DNA of 64,000 nucleotides from Apodemus sylvaticus (taxonomy: Eukaryota > Chordata > Mammalia > Rodentia > Muridae): assembly GCF_947179515.1 (NCBI RefSeq), contig NC_067481.1, positions 41,334,547 to 41,398,546 on the forward strand. The letters run 5' to 3'. The position numbers were made by a program, and so were the translations under genes. Position 1 is the stretch's first letter, and every line of letters starts with the position of its first letter. The notes beneath the pieces were generated by a model, which made no database searches, was not told the DNA's origin, and saw nothing but the letters and a program-made list of their open reading frames with translations. Positions 1 through 10,679 of this stretch are shown here, piece after piece.

Positions 1-354
1 TGGCTTAGAAAAGCCATTGGAACAAAGGATAGGCGCAAGATGTCTGGGGACACTGCTTCCTGTAGCCTTGTCCTGTCCACAGCAGCGCAGCCTGTTGTCC
101 TCTCGCCCCACCCCAGCACTGACTTGAACCTCCATGCATTCTGTGTGGAGTCTACCCCAAGGTCACACGTGCATAGGGTTATCATGGCCATCACCCCACC
201 TCTGGTCCGCAAGCGCCTCACCTCCCACTGCCTGATGGGATCCTAGCTACAATTCCAGAGTCATTACTAATCTCCGTTCCTGAGGATGTCAGCAGCTAAA
301 GTCAGAGACCTATTTCAAGTTCTATAAGGCAAGTTCTGCCTAGTTCCCTCCAAC
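1..354. other. Unique non-coding sequence
   Basis: No repeat family, RNA gene or credible exon is seen. A 68-codon frame at 40-246 has no recognisable domain and is best read as chance. Confidence 0.6.
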
Positions 355-698
355 TTCTGTAATAAAATGTCACCGGCTAGGTGAATTAACACATTTACTT
401 CTCCTCTTGCTGAAGGCTGGAAGTCCAATATGAAGGTGTTGGCAGGGTTGCGTCTTTGGAGGGCAGATAGATGTCTTCTGTGTGGTCATATGGCCACTTC
501 TCGGTACTCATGAATTCTGGGTTTCTTTTCTTTTAATAAGGACAGTAGTCCTTTGGACGTGAGCCCCTCGCCAGCGGCCCTATTTCAATTTAATCACCTG
601 TTTAAATGTCTTGTCTCCAAATACAGCTGCATTCTGTTACTTAGAGGCAAAACTTCAATGTGTCAATTTTAAGAGTTCACAATTTAGCTCCTCACAGC
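355..698 (-). mobile_element. Ancient MLT1-like (ERVL-MaLR) solo LTR
   Basis: The order of recognisable blocks matches the reverse complement of the MLT1 LTR consensus. A segment like aagtccaatatgaaggtgtt is followed by ggcagggttgcg, then ataaggacagtagtcc, tccaaatacagctgcattct and acttcaatgtgtcaa. It is strongly diverged, so it predates the rodent radiation. No internal retroviral sequence adjoins it. Confidence 0.65.
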
Positions 699-1660
699 AT
701 CTGTAACTCACCATCCACACTGGGGTGTTCCTGAGAGGAAGAGGAATGCTTAGAATAATGATCTCAGAGCAGCAGCCTTCCATGAGCGAGTGAGGAAACC
801 GGAACACTGGGGTCTCATCATTCATCTGGTGACTTCGCTTTAAGCAAATCCCTCCTACGCTCTGAGTGGTTTGCCTTTCCCAGCTCAGTTCCCCTCCCTA
901 ACTGGTCATCACTAGCAGATGAACCCCGCCCCGCCCCCAGCAAACATCGTGTCATGTGATCAGCTTAAGACTCTAGATAAGCTCTGCCAGTGCTCCACTG
1001 CAGGGCCCAGCCCCAGTCCTCTTTCTTATTTTTATGGACAAGAAAGCCAAGGCACACAGAGAGCTAGTGATGGACCTCGAGATCCACAGGTGTTTACTTG
1101 ACAATCAAGAAGATGACAGACAGGATGAACCTGGCTCCTGCCCCTCCACGAACCCATTGTGATACTCCAGTGTCACTGCTTGCCTTAACCATAAGGCCGA
1201 CTTAGGAGCTCCTCTTCTCTTTCCCAGAGTGCTCGAGGCTCCCTGTCTCATTGCTTCAGGTGCATGCCTGACTCAGCTCAGACCTCAGACTGAAACATCA
1301 ATGGTTTTGTCCTGTTTTGTTTTGCACGTACTCACTCTGGATGTGTCCTCCTCTGTGAAGCACGCCCAGTCATTGTCCAGGCTCAACACTATGCCATGCA
1401 TCACCTAAGGCCCTCTGCCTCCTGCAGCTATGTGTCTTTGGGGTTGTATTGATCTGTCTGACTTTCCCTGCAGAGAGCAGACCCAGGAACACAGACCATC
1501 TGTGTTGCTCCCCACTGTGTGTCATTTGCTTGATGTCTCAGTTGCCGCTAGGTTATTGAACTGTTACTTCCCCCAACTCCCCAACACACTATGTGTCCAG
1601 AGCTCTGGTGCATAAAATACCCCCTGACCTTAAGGGACCCACCCAGTAGAGGCACTGCAC
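699..1660. other. Unique non-coding sequence
   Basis: Mostly unique. A weak MIR-like patch on the minus strand (gaaagccaaggcacacagag) lies near 1040. Frames at 919-1101 and 1430-1615 have no recognisable product. No splice-flanked exon could be argued. Confidence 0.5.
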
Positions 1661-1664
1661 TCCA

Positions 1665-1840
1665 GATGCAGTGTTCTTGGCAGTGGGTGCCGTTACAGAA
1701 GGAAGCCCAGGGCCCTCAGGAATCAGGCAGGTGAGGGAAGGCTTCCAGGAGGAGGTGACCTGGTGCTGTACGGAAGGAAGGATGGGTTGATATGGGAAGG
1801 TCTGGCAAAGAGAGGAGGTGGTACCAGAAGAGAGATCAGT
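1665..1840 (-). mobile_element. L2 LINE fragment (3' part)
   Basis: The stretch gggaaggcttccaggagg followed by aggtgacctggtgctgta and a purine-rich run (aaggaaggatggg) is the reverse complement of the conserved L2 segment upstream of its 3' UTR. It is non-coding today. Confidence 0.6.
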
Positions 1841-2205
1841 TTTCTTAAACAGGAGGTTGGGGGTTGTAGTGTTTTTAGAACTGAGAATTTCATCATGGTA
1901 TCATCATGATATGTGTGTACCAATGTATAGCATATATATCATCTTTCTGTTTAAAGACTCATGGGCTCATATTTTCCTAGAATCTTCACTCTGTTCCTCT
2001 CTCAACACACACTCATTCCAGTCCCCATCCCTGCCTGGCTGTCCCCTCCTTTCTTCCCTTGAATACACATGGCCAGTAAGCTGGGACCACCCTGGGCTCT
2101 CAGCCAAGAAAGGATTTGGATTTGGGCCAGGCAGGCTGGACTCTGGGCTCCCCTCGCCCATTCCACCCCCACATAGTCTCCTTTAATTCCAAAGCAAAGT
2201 GGTGT
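1841..2205. other. Unique non-coding sequence
   Basis: No known repeat is recognised. A 122-codon frame at 1818-2186 runs from the L2 edge through this block. Its translation has no domain and is Ser/Leu/Pro rich, as chance frames often are. Confidence 0.5.
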
Positions 2206-2264
2206 TTCTGTGGGGGGGGGGGCGGGTATGTGTGTGTGAGCACGAGAGAGACATGTAAGAGAGA

Positions 2265-2303
<39 letters not shown>

Positions 2304-2400
2304 TGTGTGTGTGTAAAGGAGAGACAGAAAACATTGTGTATGTGATCAAGAGACAGAGACACACAGAACTTTCTGTATGTGTGTGTGTATAACAGAGAGA
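2206..2400. repeat. Poly-G run plus (TG)n microsatellite
   Basis: An 11-G run at about 2212-2222 leads into TG-rich sequence with a nearly pure (TG)n from 2267 to 2314, interrupted by one A. Degenerate TG and AGAGAC repeats follow to 2400. It gives spurious frames on both strands. Confidence 0.95.
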
Positions 2401-2440
2401 CAAAGAAAATGCCCTATTTGTGTCCCATTCCATTGGCTAA

Positions 2441-2488
2441 GTAGCAATACAATTTGAGAGAGGAAGAGGAGGGACCTCAGTGTCCTCC
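2441..2488 (+). repeat. Copy A of a dispersed ~48-bp direct repeat
   Basis: This segment resembles 3555-3604, sharing tagcaa, a gaggaagag core and cctcagtgtcc in the same order with a few gaps. I cannot assign it to a known family. It may be an old duplication or an unrecognised repeat. Confidence 0.45.
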
Positions 2489-2794
2489 ATAACCGCTATT
2501 CTTCTTGTGCCTCACAGGGCTGTTCATCAGCACTGCTTAGCTCTGGGGTTGGCACAGTCAAATCTTCTTTCCTTGAGAAGAGAATTTCAGTGCTGGCTGC
2601 TGCAGAGGCAGGACTGGGGAAGAAGCTCTCTACAGACTGCATGTCTAGACAGCCATTAGAGGACTCGTGTGCTGAGAGGGGAAGCCAGGCCTCAGAGCTG
2701 CAGATACCTCGCTTGATTTCATATAAGAGCTCAGTCCAGACTGGAAGTGGAACCCAGATTCTCCTTCCTGCGCCCCTGAGATGGGTTTTCTTGC
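2489..2794. other. Unique non-coding sequence
   Basis: No repeat or RNA gene is recognised. The frame starting at 2590 runs on into L2 sequence and is not a credible gene. Confidence 0.5.
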
Positions 2795-3160
2795 TTCATG
2801 TTCCCAACCTACCTCTCAAATCCTCATTCTTATATTCCTTGTCTTACTCTTGCTATACGGCCTTCTGTGGCTCCCTCTTGCCTACAGGATTAATTTCAAC
2901 CTTGCATTTAGGGCTTTAAAGCCTCTAGTAGGGGTACCTCCCCCTTGCTTGGTTCTATTCTGTTCTCCCCATCTCTGGTGGCTTTTCTGAAAAGGCTGTT
3001 TCTTCCACCTTAGGTAGAGTAGTCCCTATCTCCCAGTTAGAGTTCACCCAGCCCCTGTCTCAGTTACCTTTATTCAGTTGTAAAACCCTTAAAGAAAGAT
3101 CTGTGTTTCATTGGTCTTTAAACCCTTCACAACACTGAGTGCAGTTTCATATATGGAGGT
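2795..3160 (+). mobile_element. L2 LINE fragment (ORF2 end and 3' UTR)
   Basis: The motif tctgtggctccctcttgcct, then acaggattaatttcaacctt and gcatttagggctttaaag, follows the conserved L2 block that encodes the end of ORF2. The sequence ends near a degenerate gagtgcagtttcatata that resembles the usual L2 3' end. Confidence 0.65.
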
Positions 3161-3785
3161 GTGGTTCTAGGCTTCTACTAGTCAAATGAACACATGCACG
3201 AATGGCAGAAGCATGAGGCAAAAGTTTAGGTGCTGGTGTTTGGCACCTTGTCAGGCACTTTCTGTCACCCCTTTGTATCTTCACTAGATGCCAAGTGTCA
3301 GCAGTGCACTTGTTATGTTCACTTAGACAACAGGTGGCAGAATTCAGTGGGACAAAGTAATGCACTCCAAGTTACAACAGTTCAATCCCAAGGTCTGTCG
3401 GCTCCCAAATAAAGCATCTGTTCAATATCCCTGCTCAGACCATGTCTGACTGTAAATGCCTCTGAAGTTGATCTCCCTGGGATGCCTCAAGCCCACTCCA
3501 CATCCACCACTAGGAGAGAGAGGAGGTTAGAGAGGTGCGTACGAGCCTACCTGCATAGCAACCAATCAGCTTGAGGGAGGAAGAGTAGGAACCTCAGTGT
3601 CCCCAAAGAGAGAACAAGGACCCTGCAGATCCTCGGAGGCCCCACTGTTTTCTTCAGGCCAAATGAAGCCATATTCTAAGCTTAGGAGATGTAGTGAAGG
3701 AGTTATACATGGTCACAGATGCCCCGTTTCTACCTCAGCCCTGTCTCTTTGGAGGCACCTCAGGGATTCTCAGTGTTTATGTTGC
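3161..3785. other. Unique sequence including copy B of the dispersed repeat
   Basis: Positions 3555-3604 are the partner of 2441-2488. The remainder shows no known repeat. Frames on both strands around 3147-3412 overlap each other and lack recognisable content. Confidence 0.5.
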
Positions 3786-3787
3786 AA

Positions 3788-3895
3788 TTTGGACCCAAGC
3801 TGTAGATTCAGGGTGCTAAGTTCAAATCCTAGCTCTGTAGCTGTCTGACCTTGGACAACGTCCTTACTCTCTCTGTGTCCAGCTATGCATTACCC
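3788..3895 (+). mobile_element. MIR SINE fragment
   Basis: The MIR core is visible as ttcaaatcctagctctgt followed by gctgtctgaccttggacaa and a pyrimidine-rich tctctctgtg. The order matches the MIR consensus on the plus strand. Confidence 0.75.
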
Positions 3896-4644
3896 TTGGG
3901 GACTGTTGATATCCCTCTGCTCAGCAATGCAGTGTTTTGCAGTAGTAGCTGTCTCTGGCGCTCTGTATAGCTGGCCAGTTTCATCCTCTATATCACGCTT
4001 ACCTAGACACAGGAACAAAGGGGTCTACCCTACCCTCCTACAAGGATTCATTTGGGTGTGCTGGACAGGACTCTGTGCTTCCTGGGCCTCTCATGTAAGG
4101 CAAAGAAATAAAATTGGGCTGGGAGAACAGCTCGAAGGAAAAGCCAAATCAAAGTGACTTTTGTGGTGACAAATGCTTAATAATAACTTTACAAATCTAG
4201 TTGAATTACTATGAATAACAGCCTCCCTTTTCCTTCTCCTTTTGTGTGGATACGGCTCCCGTCTCCCAGAGAGCACACAGCTACAACCCTGAAATTCACC
4301 CAAAAGAATCATTACTGGGAAAACAAACTAAAAATAACTGCAGAGGAAACAGCGCCGGCTCAGAAGCGGTTCTTGGGAGATGGGGGCAAACGAGGCAACT
4401 TTTTGGTTGCTCCTGGGGTAATTGAGTCTAATGTTTAAACGGGAGGTTGATTGATGACATGTTCTGTTTCCAGACCTGCAGTCTTGGCCCCCAGATAATC
4501 AGTGGGGTTCCTCCTAGGCACCCAGCCCTTTCCTGGCTTCTACTCCTGTGAATTGGCCTGACTCGGACCCATCTTCCACAGAGGATCTCCCATGTTCCAG
4601 GTAGTCTGCTCAGCTTTCTTTGCCACCTTCAGTCAGGTCCCATT
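3896..4644. other. Unique non-coding sequence
   Basis: No family is recognised. Frames at 3885-4157 (+), 4091-4312 (-) and 4211-4438 (+) overlap one another and none resembles a protein I know. Confidence 0.5.
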
Positions 4645-4745
4645 TCCCCAGGTAAAAAAAGGAGGCTCTGAGAGGATGGGTGACTGATTTAAGGACACAC
4701 AGGAATCTGCCTTCATATCAGGCTGGCCCAAAGGCAAAGTTCCCA
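4645..4745 (-). mobile_element. MIR SINE fragment
   Basis: Reverse-complement MIR order: ccccaggtaaaa, aggctctgagagg, gtgactgatttaagg, acacacaggaatctgcc. It is diverged. Confidence 0.55.
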
Positions 4746-5724
4746 AAGGCTCCTCTGGGTAACCCTGGGTGGAGGGCTCAGCTTTTCCAGGTCCTCAGTG
4801 GATGCGGGGAGGTTGTCCATGATTGCACAGAGATCATGCTTCCCCTGAAGGTGCAGCATCCCAAGGTGGATACTTTGGAACAGTGGTTGAAAAGGGACTT
4901 CTATTGCCTGTTGTTTAGTCTGGGCTCTCTACAAAACAAGGATGATTCTCCAAGAGAAAGCAGGTACCCAGGGGTGGGACATCTCCCTGATGTGTCTGCC
5001 TCCACTACAGTTTGGAGTTCTGAGGCAGAGGCCCCTTTCCTTTCTCAAATTGCCTCCTGGAATGGCTGAATGTATCCTATCAGACGAGGGTCATCTTCCA
5101 GGGGCCATCAGTCCATGCCCTTGGTATCTCTTCCCTGCACTTGTTACCTGAATTCCAGACTTTTGGGCTGCTGGTGACAGGTGACTGATGAGAAGGGCTG
5201 TGGGATAAATGAAGGGTGCCCCTTGGCTGGGACCAAGGCTGTTTGTCTCCTCCACAGAGATGGATGCCTGTCCCTGAGAAGGCTGACGGCTCGCCCCGCG
5301 AGCATACTACAGTTCCCTGTGATTGAAATGTGTCCTCATGATACCAAAAGCAACTCTGGGGCTGTGTAGTTGCTGGTCCATCTGTTTGCCTCGTGGTGGT
5401 CTCTATCTCTGTTTGTCTGTCTGCCCATCTATTTGTCCATCCACGCAGAGAAGATAGATGATGTTATTGTAAGTCTTGATGATGCAACCAAGGTCAGAGG
5501 GGAAGTGTTTAATTGAAACGTCAGAGGCTGGGGATTACTGAGCTGGTGTGATTGATCCTCCAGAGGTCCTGTCAAACACAGTGACTGCATAGGAGGAGTT
5601 ATGGGGGTTGTGGGCTGGGAAGGACCCTGGAAAAGTCAGGGTAGAAAGGCTACCGGGCTCTGCCTGCTTCTGAAGGAAGGCTACCCAGTAGACTTCTGCC
5701 TTGGTCAATGGCTGACCTGGAGCA
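4746..5724. other. Unique non-coding sequence
   Basis: Largest frame 4680-5069 (129 codons) starts inside the MIR copy and has no recognised domain. A short degenerate (TCTG/TCCA)n patch lies at about 5400-5450. Confidence 0.5.
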
Positions 5725-5790
5725 CAGGGGAGGCTCTGAACTTGGCTTTTGGTTGTCTAAAACCAAAAGCCAAGTTCAGAGCCTCCCCTG
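5725..5790. repeat. Perfect 30-bp inverted repeat with 6-nt spacer
   Basis: Bases 5725-5754 are the exact reverse complement of 5761-5790, separated by gtctaa (5755-5760). Pairing stops sharply at both outer ends. Neither arm belongs to a repeat family I recognise. As RNA it would fold into a very stable stem; as DNA it could extrude as a cruciform. Confidence 0.97.
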
Positions 5791-6525
5791 ATCTGTTTCC
5801 TTCCTCCTTCTTATCCTTGTGGACCCCCTGGTTGGTTCTGTGTTGAATGGGGAGGAGAGGAAGTGTCTGTTTCCTGTCACAGAAAGCTCACTGCCTGTCC
5901 ACAGCGTTTCTGCTCTGGTTGAAGCCCAGTAAGGACTGGCTGGGTAGCAGCAAGGCTTAGGAAGCAGATGGAACCCACCTGTGCTCTGTGGAAAACTTCA
6001 CTCAGAGAGCTGGGCTTGGTATCCCCCTGTCCCAAGAGTGAAGAATGCTAGTTTATCAGTAGAAGGCTCTATCCTGCTGCCCCTTGGCGAGTTGATTGTG
6101 GACAGAACTGAGTATATCGAAGCCCAGGTGGTACCACGCAGTACTCCCAGGGAAGAAGAGCTGTGGTAAGTGCATTTGTGTTCCTTGCCTGGGTAGGAGT
6201 AAGTGACTGAAGGGAAGAGCAAGGGAGTCTTCATGTGTGTTGGAGGCAGGGCTAGTCAGGGCAGGGGGCTCAGGATGCTGAGGCAGGAGCAGGCTTGATA
6301 CAGAGTGGACTCTACAAGGAAGAACTTGGAGGAGTTGAATCCAGGGTTCAGAACCAGGCTCTGAGCTCTCCAATGATGTGAGGTAGACAGTAGGCCTGGG
6401 TTGGTTCGGAGAGGTGAAGTTCCTAGTATAGGGGAACAGCTATTCCCTCAGCTTACCCTCTATTTCTTGGTTCAGTGTTGGGAGCTGGGTTCAGGGATGC
6501 AATGTGTTATTATAAACAGAATTAC
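5791..6525. other. Unique non-coding sequence
   Basis: No known repeat is seen. Frames on both strands (5981-6169 plus, 5998-6234 and 6056-6373 minus) overlap and are unremarkable. Confidence 0.5.
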
Positions 6526-6912
6526 TAACACTGATAACATCCCCATTGCTACCACATCAATGTTACCCTCACCACCTCCCACCAACATCACCACAGTCAC
6601 CATGATGACTGTCATCACCGCCATCATTACCATCATTGTCCTCAGCACCATGACTTCCCTCATTCTAATCACATCACCACCACTGTACCATCACCACACC
6701 ATCATCATCACCATCACACTATCACTGTCATCACCTCCCTCATCACCATAACCACCACTGTCACCACCATCACCATCATCATCCCCACCATTATCATCAC
6801 TATCATCATAATCATCATCACCATCATATCACCATCATAATCATCACCCTCATCATCAACACCACCACAGTCACCCCCGCCACCACCATCGCTGCCACCA
6901 CCACCACTGTTG
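6526..6912. repeat. (ATC/ACC)n trinucleotide-type array
   Basis: About 390 bp of interspersed cat, cac and acc triplets, densest from 6690 to 6912. It yields Thr/Ile/Ser-rich frames on plus and Met/Val-rich frames on minus, which are artefacts of the repeat. Confidence 0.95.
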
Positions 6913-7039
6913 TCACTGTCCTTGCTCTGTTCTCTATTCCTGCATGATAATTTTTTTTTCTTATAGCATCTCCATATCTCTCCTCAAATAAAAAGTTACC
7001 CAGAAGTTTGTAAAGCAGGCAGGGGTGCTCTAGATATCT

Positions 7040-7130
7040 TTGTTTCTCAGAAGAGGAAGCGGCTTCAGAGATGGTAGGTGATATGTTCAAGGTCACACTG
7101 CATGCTTATGGACAAGCTATATGTAGAGTT
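7040..7130 (-). mobile_element. MIR SINE fragment
   Basis: Reverse-complement MIR core: cagaagaggaagcgg, gataggt-like gtaggtgatatg, then ttcaaggtcacactgcatg. Short and diverged. Confidence 0.5.
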
Positions 7131-7744
7131 GTCTTCTTTCCTGCTGACCTGGAGTTCATCCTCCTGTGCCCCACTGCTGTGGCCTTCCCATCCTCCTCCT
7201 CTTTCTTCTGGGCAGCAACACAAGCTGGTGAGAAAGTTCTAGTTTGGAGAAAATAAGAAAGCTTTCAACCACAGCTGAATGATATGTGCTTACAAGCAAC
7301 AGAGCTCTTTTTCATAATTTGGCTCCAGTTTCTCATCCTCATAGTGAATGTCTGGGCCCAGTAAAGCTATTTCTCATTGCCTAGCCTATGACAGAACTAC
7401 AAAAGAGTCACACAGAGAGGGAACAAGATAGAAAAAGAAACACAGACATTGACATTTGGAGACCCCGGCAGAGACCTCGAGAGAACTGGGAAGACCCAGA
7501 CAGAAGGCTCATTAAGATCTGGGCAGATACTGAGTGGGGTAGACAGAGACCAGGACAGGGAGCTACAAGGGAACCCCCACCAATAGTGAGGAGGTGAAAG
7601 AGGCCCCGAGAGGAACATGAGTGTGCTGACTGTTAAGGGCTACTGTTGGTGAGGAGGAACCACAACTTCTGTGTTCTGTGTAATGGTCTTGACTTTGGAC
7701 CCTATGTTGCTTGCTGGATGTAGAACTGGGTAGAAACAGTCCAA
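7131..7744. other. Unique non-coding sequence
   Basis: A purine-rich patch with repeated AGACAGAGA-like words spans about 7400-7560 and produces charged frames on plus (7388-7597). No repeat family or gene is recognised. Confidence 0.5.
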
Positions 7745-7745
7745 T

Positions 7746-7975
7746 GTGGGGATGGAGATGAGACTCACTTGGTAGGATGCTCACTTAGTGTGAACTAAGT
7801 CCTTGCGGGTAGAGTCCTAACATCATGCAAAATAGATATGGTGGCTCATTCCTATGCACCCAGCACCCAGGTGGTGGGGGCAAGATGGCCAGTTCAGAGT
7901 CATCCTCAGTCATGGTGTGACATGAAAGCCAGCTCAGCCTACATTAGGCCCTGTTTTAAAAAAAGAAAAGAAAAG
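7746..7975 (+). mobile_element. ID-B1 composite SINE
   Basis: An ID-like head (ggggatggagatgagactc, then taggatgctcacttagtg) is followed by a B1-like body (atatggtggctcattcct, cacccagcacccagg, ttagagtc-type region, ggccctgttttaaa) and an AAAAG tail at 7955-7975. Confidence 0.7.
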
Positions 7976-8490
7976 AAGGGGAGGGGACCCAGAACAGTCT
8001 AAAACCAAAACAGTCAGTCTCATGGATTCACAATGTAGGTGAAGGGTTTGGGCTGAGATGGCAGTGTCTGTTTATGGGTACACATGGGTTTCTGTATTTG
8101 AGCTGTGGGCTCCAAGGTGTGTTTTTCCTAGGTGCTTGGGAGGGGCATTCCAAGACCTCTTTCAGAGTCCTTGTCTCTCCTCCTTTTAGAACTTCTGCCT
8201 CCCCTTCTCATGACTTCTCAGAACCTATTGCCTTGTCCTCCCAGCAGTGAGCTTACCAATTATATGCAGAATGTTTGGAAAATGCAGGGTGAAAGAAGCT
8301 GGGTCCCCAGTTTCAGCTGCATCCACCAGGCCACTATGATGGAGCTATACTTGGAAGTGGCTCCTCTCCCGGTGGCTTTTTATCCACGCCTAGTGATAGA
8401 GACTAGCTACAGTAGATTAGAGTAGATTGAGCCCAAGCCCAGAAAGGGTCCTCCACCATGACCTTGAGCAAGGCTCCTGCCTCTGTCCAC
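7976..8490. other. Unique non-coding sequence
   Basis: No repeat is recognised. The 97-codon frame at 8132-8425 has no known domain. Confidence 0.5.

Positions 8491-8526
<36 letters not shown>
8491..8526. repeat. (TG)n microsatellite
   Basis: Uninterrupted alternating TG of about 35 bp, possibly Z-DNA forming. Confidence 0.98.
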
Positions 8527-9120
8527 TGTAGGTGAGCTTTGCCTTATGTGAAACTAGGAGGTGAGATGAGCCTCCTCACTTCCTCTGTGCCCCGGCGTCC
8601 CTGCCTTCTGGGATTGCTTCTGAACACCCAGGTGGGGCCAGGCACTCATTACATCTTCGTATTGTCTGTTCAGTTCACGAATCTAGCTGTTCCTTGCCCT
8701 GTTCAGGGAACAATGGCCTTCATTCTCTAAAGGATTCCTCTGATGTCTTGGGAACTTGAGAAAGCACAGACTAGAAGGTACAGGCCTTGCCAAACTCTCC
8801 CTGCACTTCTGGGCTAACCTCACTGTCACAGGCAGCCATGGCCCTCCTTGGAGTCTAGCTGCTGGGCCTGAGGTAGACTTGATTCAAGGCTGCAGCAGGA
8901 GAAGAGTTTATAGAAGAGACTTGTCGGGATAAAGAGGAGTTGGCTTCAGGGGACAATGCCAGGACTAGGCTGCAGCTGAGAGAAAGTAGAAGCTACCTGG
9001 TCTGGCAAAGGATTTCCCACTGGTCTCTGTTAGGGGCCTGCAGAGGCCTTTGCAGAGACCCTGGATGCCTGGACAGAGAGGCTTTTCTGACTGAATTACA
9101 GGAGACTGTTTAGCTGCTGT
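8527..9120. other. Unique non-coding sequence
   Basis: No repeat, RNA or exon is recognised. The 63-codon frame at 8539-8730 is not recognisable. Confidence 0.5.
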
Positions 9121-9124
9121 TCCT

Positions 9125-9405
9125 TGTGTTGCGTAGCCCTCCCACCTACCCCAAGACCTGTCCTCCGTCAGATTGCCTCCCTGGAGAGTTTTCCTAATTA
9201 CATCTGCCTAACCTGCAGGGCTCATCACTGCTGTTCCCACACACCCCTGTCATGGCCCTGCAGAGCCTGGTCCTCCTCTGCCTTCTACTGACACTGAGAA
9301 CTTGCCAAAGGCAGAGACCAAGCCTTTCATCTCAGTATCCATAGCTCCTGGAACAGTGCCTGCTCCAGAGGGGGCATTGAAGTCGTGTGGAATGAATACA
9401 CGGCT
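9125..9405 (+). mobile_element. L2 LINE 3' end
   Basis: The right part follows the L2 3' end in order: ggcagagaccaagcctttc, ctcagtatccatagctcc, tggaacagtgcctgctcc and a final gtggaatgaatac. The left part (ctccctggagagttttcct) fits upstream L2. Confidence 0.65.
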
Positions 9406-9485
9406 TCAAACATTCTTATGTAGACATTGTGAATATACAAAAACCACGTGAGGTGAGAGAGAAGATGAGCTAGGCTTAGGCAGGC

Positions 9486-9590
9486 TAACACACATGTACA
9501 CGCACGTGCATACACATATATACATACACACATGCACACACATACATGCACACACATGTGCATACACACATGCACACATACACACATAGG
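9486..9590. repeat. Degenerate (CACATA/CACACATG)n array
   Basis: Roughly 105 bp of acacac, acatac and acacatg words. It explains Cys/Val/Met-rich minus-strand frames. Confidence 0.95.
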
Positions 9591-10575
9591 CAACAAGAAA
9601 GATCACTGCTCCTCATGGCTCCATCTTTCTTGGCCCTAAGGATGACCTTGGGAAGAGTGCTCTGATGCCAGGGGGTGGAAGTGTGAGGTAAAACAGATGA
9701 TGTGGATTTCAGGCACAGAGAGTTGGGATGTTTCTTGGTTACTGCAGTGTAACACAGCTGATCCTGACTAAGATGTAACTTGTTCACATTGATAGAAAAG
9801 TCACAGGCTAGTTTGCTTTTGAGACTTTGTCTTGATGGCTCCCTGGCTGTCTCCCTGAGCACATTATTCAAAAGGACTTTGGAGCTTTAAACACTCCAAG
9901 CAAGACAAAGCAGAAGCAGATGCTCAGGTAGTGTTCTGAGCAGGGAACTTGGCAGCCAGAGCTTCTGTGAGTGATCCTGACCCCTGATGCTGCTTTCAGA
10001 CAGCATCTGGGGAGAGCCTTGTTTGATTTTCTAAAGCCAGCCATGCTCTTGCAGTTGTCTGTGCTTGCACCAGCTCCTGTGAGGGATACACAGTCCTTCC
10101 CATTTTACAGATGGCCTGGATTTCTAGGAAAAATACATGCCTGAGAAGAGTTCCTGCTACAGTCAGAAAAAGGCTCCTGTGAACAGAGAGAATAGGAGTC
10201 CTGGAAATGAATCCCAGTATCAAGGGTTCCAGAGGCCAGATGGAGGTGGTTGGGGGCAGGGTTGTCTGAGCATAACATTGTAAAACTGAAGAACTTGGAG
10301 CCAACTTCTGCTTTCTTCTTACCTGCTGGGCCACTCCGGGTAAGTAAGCTAACATTTCTATGCCCTGGTTTCAGTGTGTTTAGGTAATGTACTAATTGCA
10401 GTGCATACTTACTCCTTACATGAGATCGTGCACACTCTCCGTGTATGTGCTATTGTTTCCTCTACACAAATCATTCATACAACTGTGGGTAATATTGTGT
10501 GAATGAGTTGTTTTCATGTAAAGTTGTGGGGGCCACTGTGGATATTTCCAGTGATACGGGTCTGTTTAGGTATGG
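9591..10575. other. Unique non-coding sequence
   Basis: A weak MIR-like word (cccattttacagatgg) lies near 10100. Frames 9485-9871 and 9996-10355 on minus lack recognisable domains. Confidence 0.5.
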
Positions 10576-10679
10576 GGGCAGTGTGGTGTGGGTGGGTGGG
10601 GGGTGTCTGTGTATGTGTGTATGTGTAAGTATGCAGCCTGTCACCTGCTTTTTTTGTGTATGTATGGCATGTGTATATA
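10576..10679. repeat. TG-rich degenerate tract
   Basis: Repeated tgtgtatgtg and gggtggg words between 10590 and 10640, with less regular TG sequence on either side. Confidence 0.7.

Noticed and set aside
5725..5790. Calling the palindrome a microRNA gene
   Set aside because: A perfectly paired 30-bp stem with a 6-nt loop lacks the bulges and length usual for a pre-miRNA, and there is no expression evidence. Left as a structural finding.
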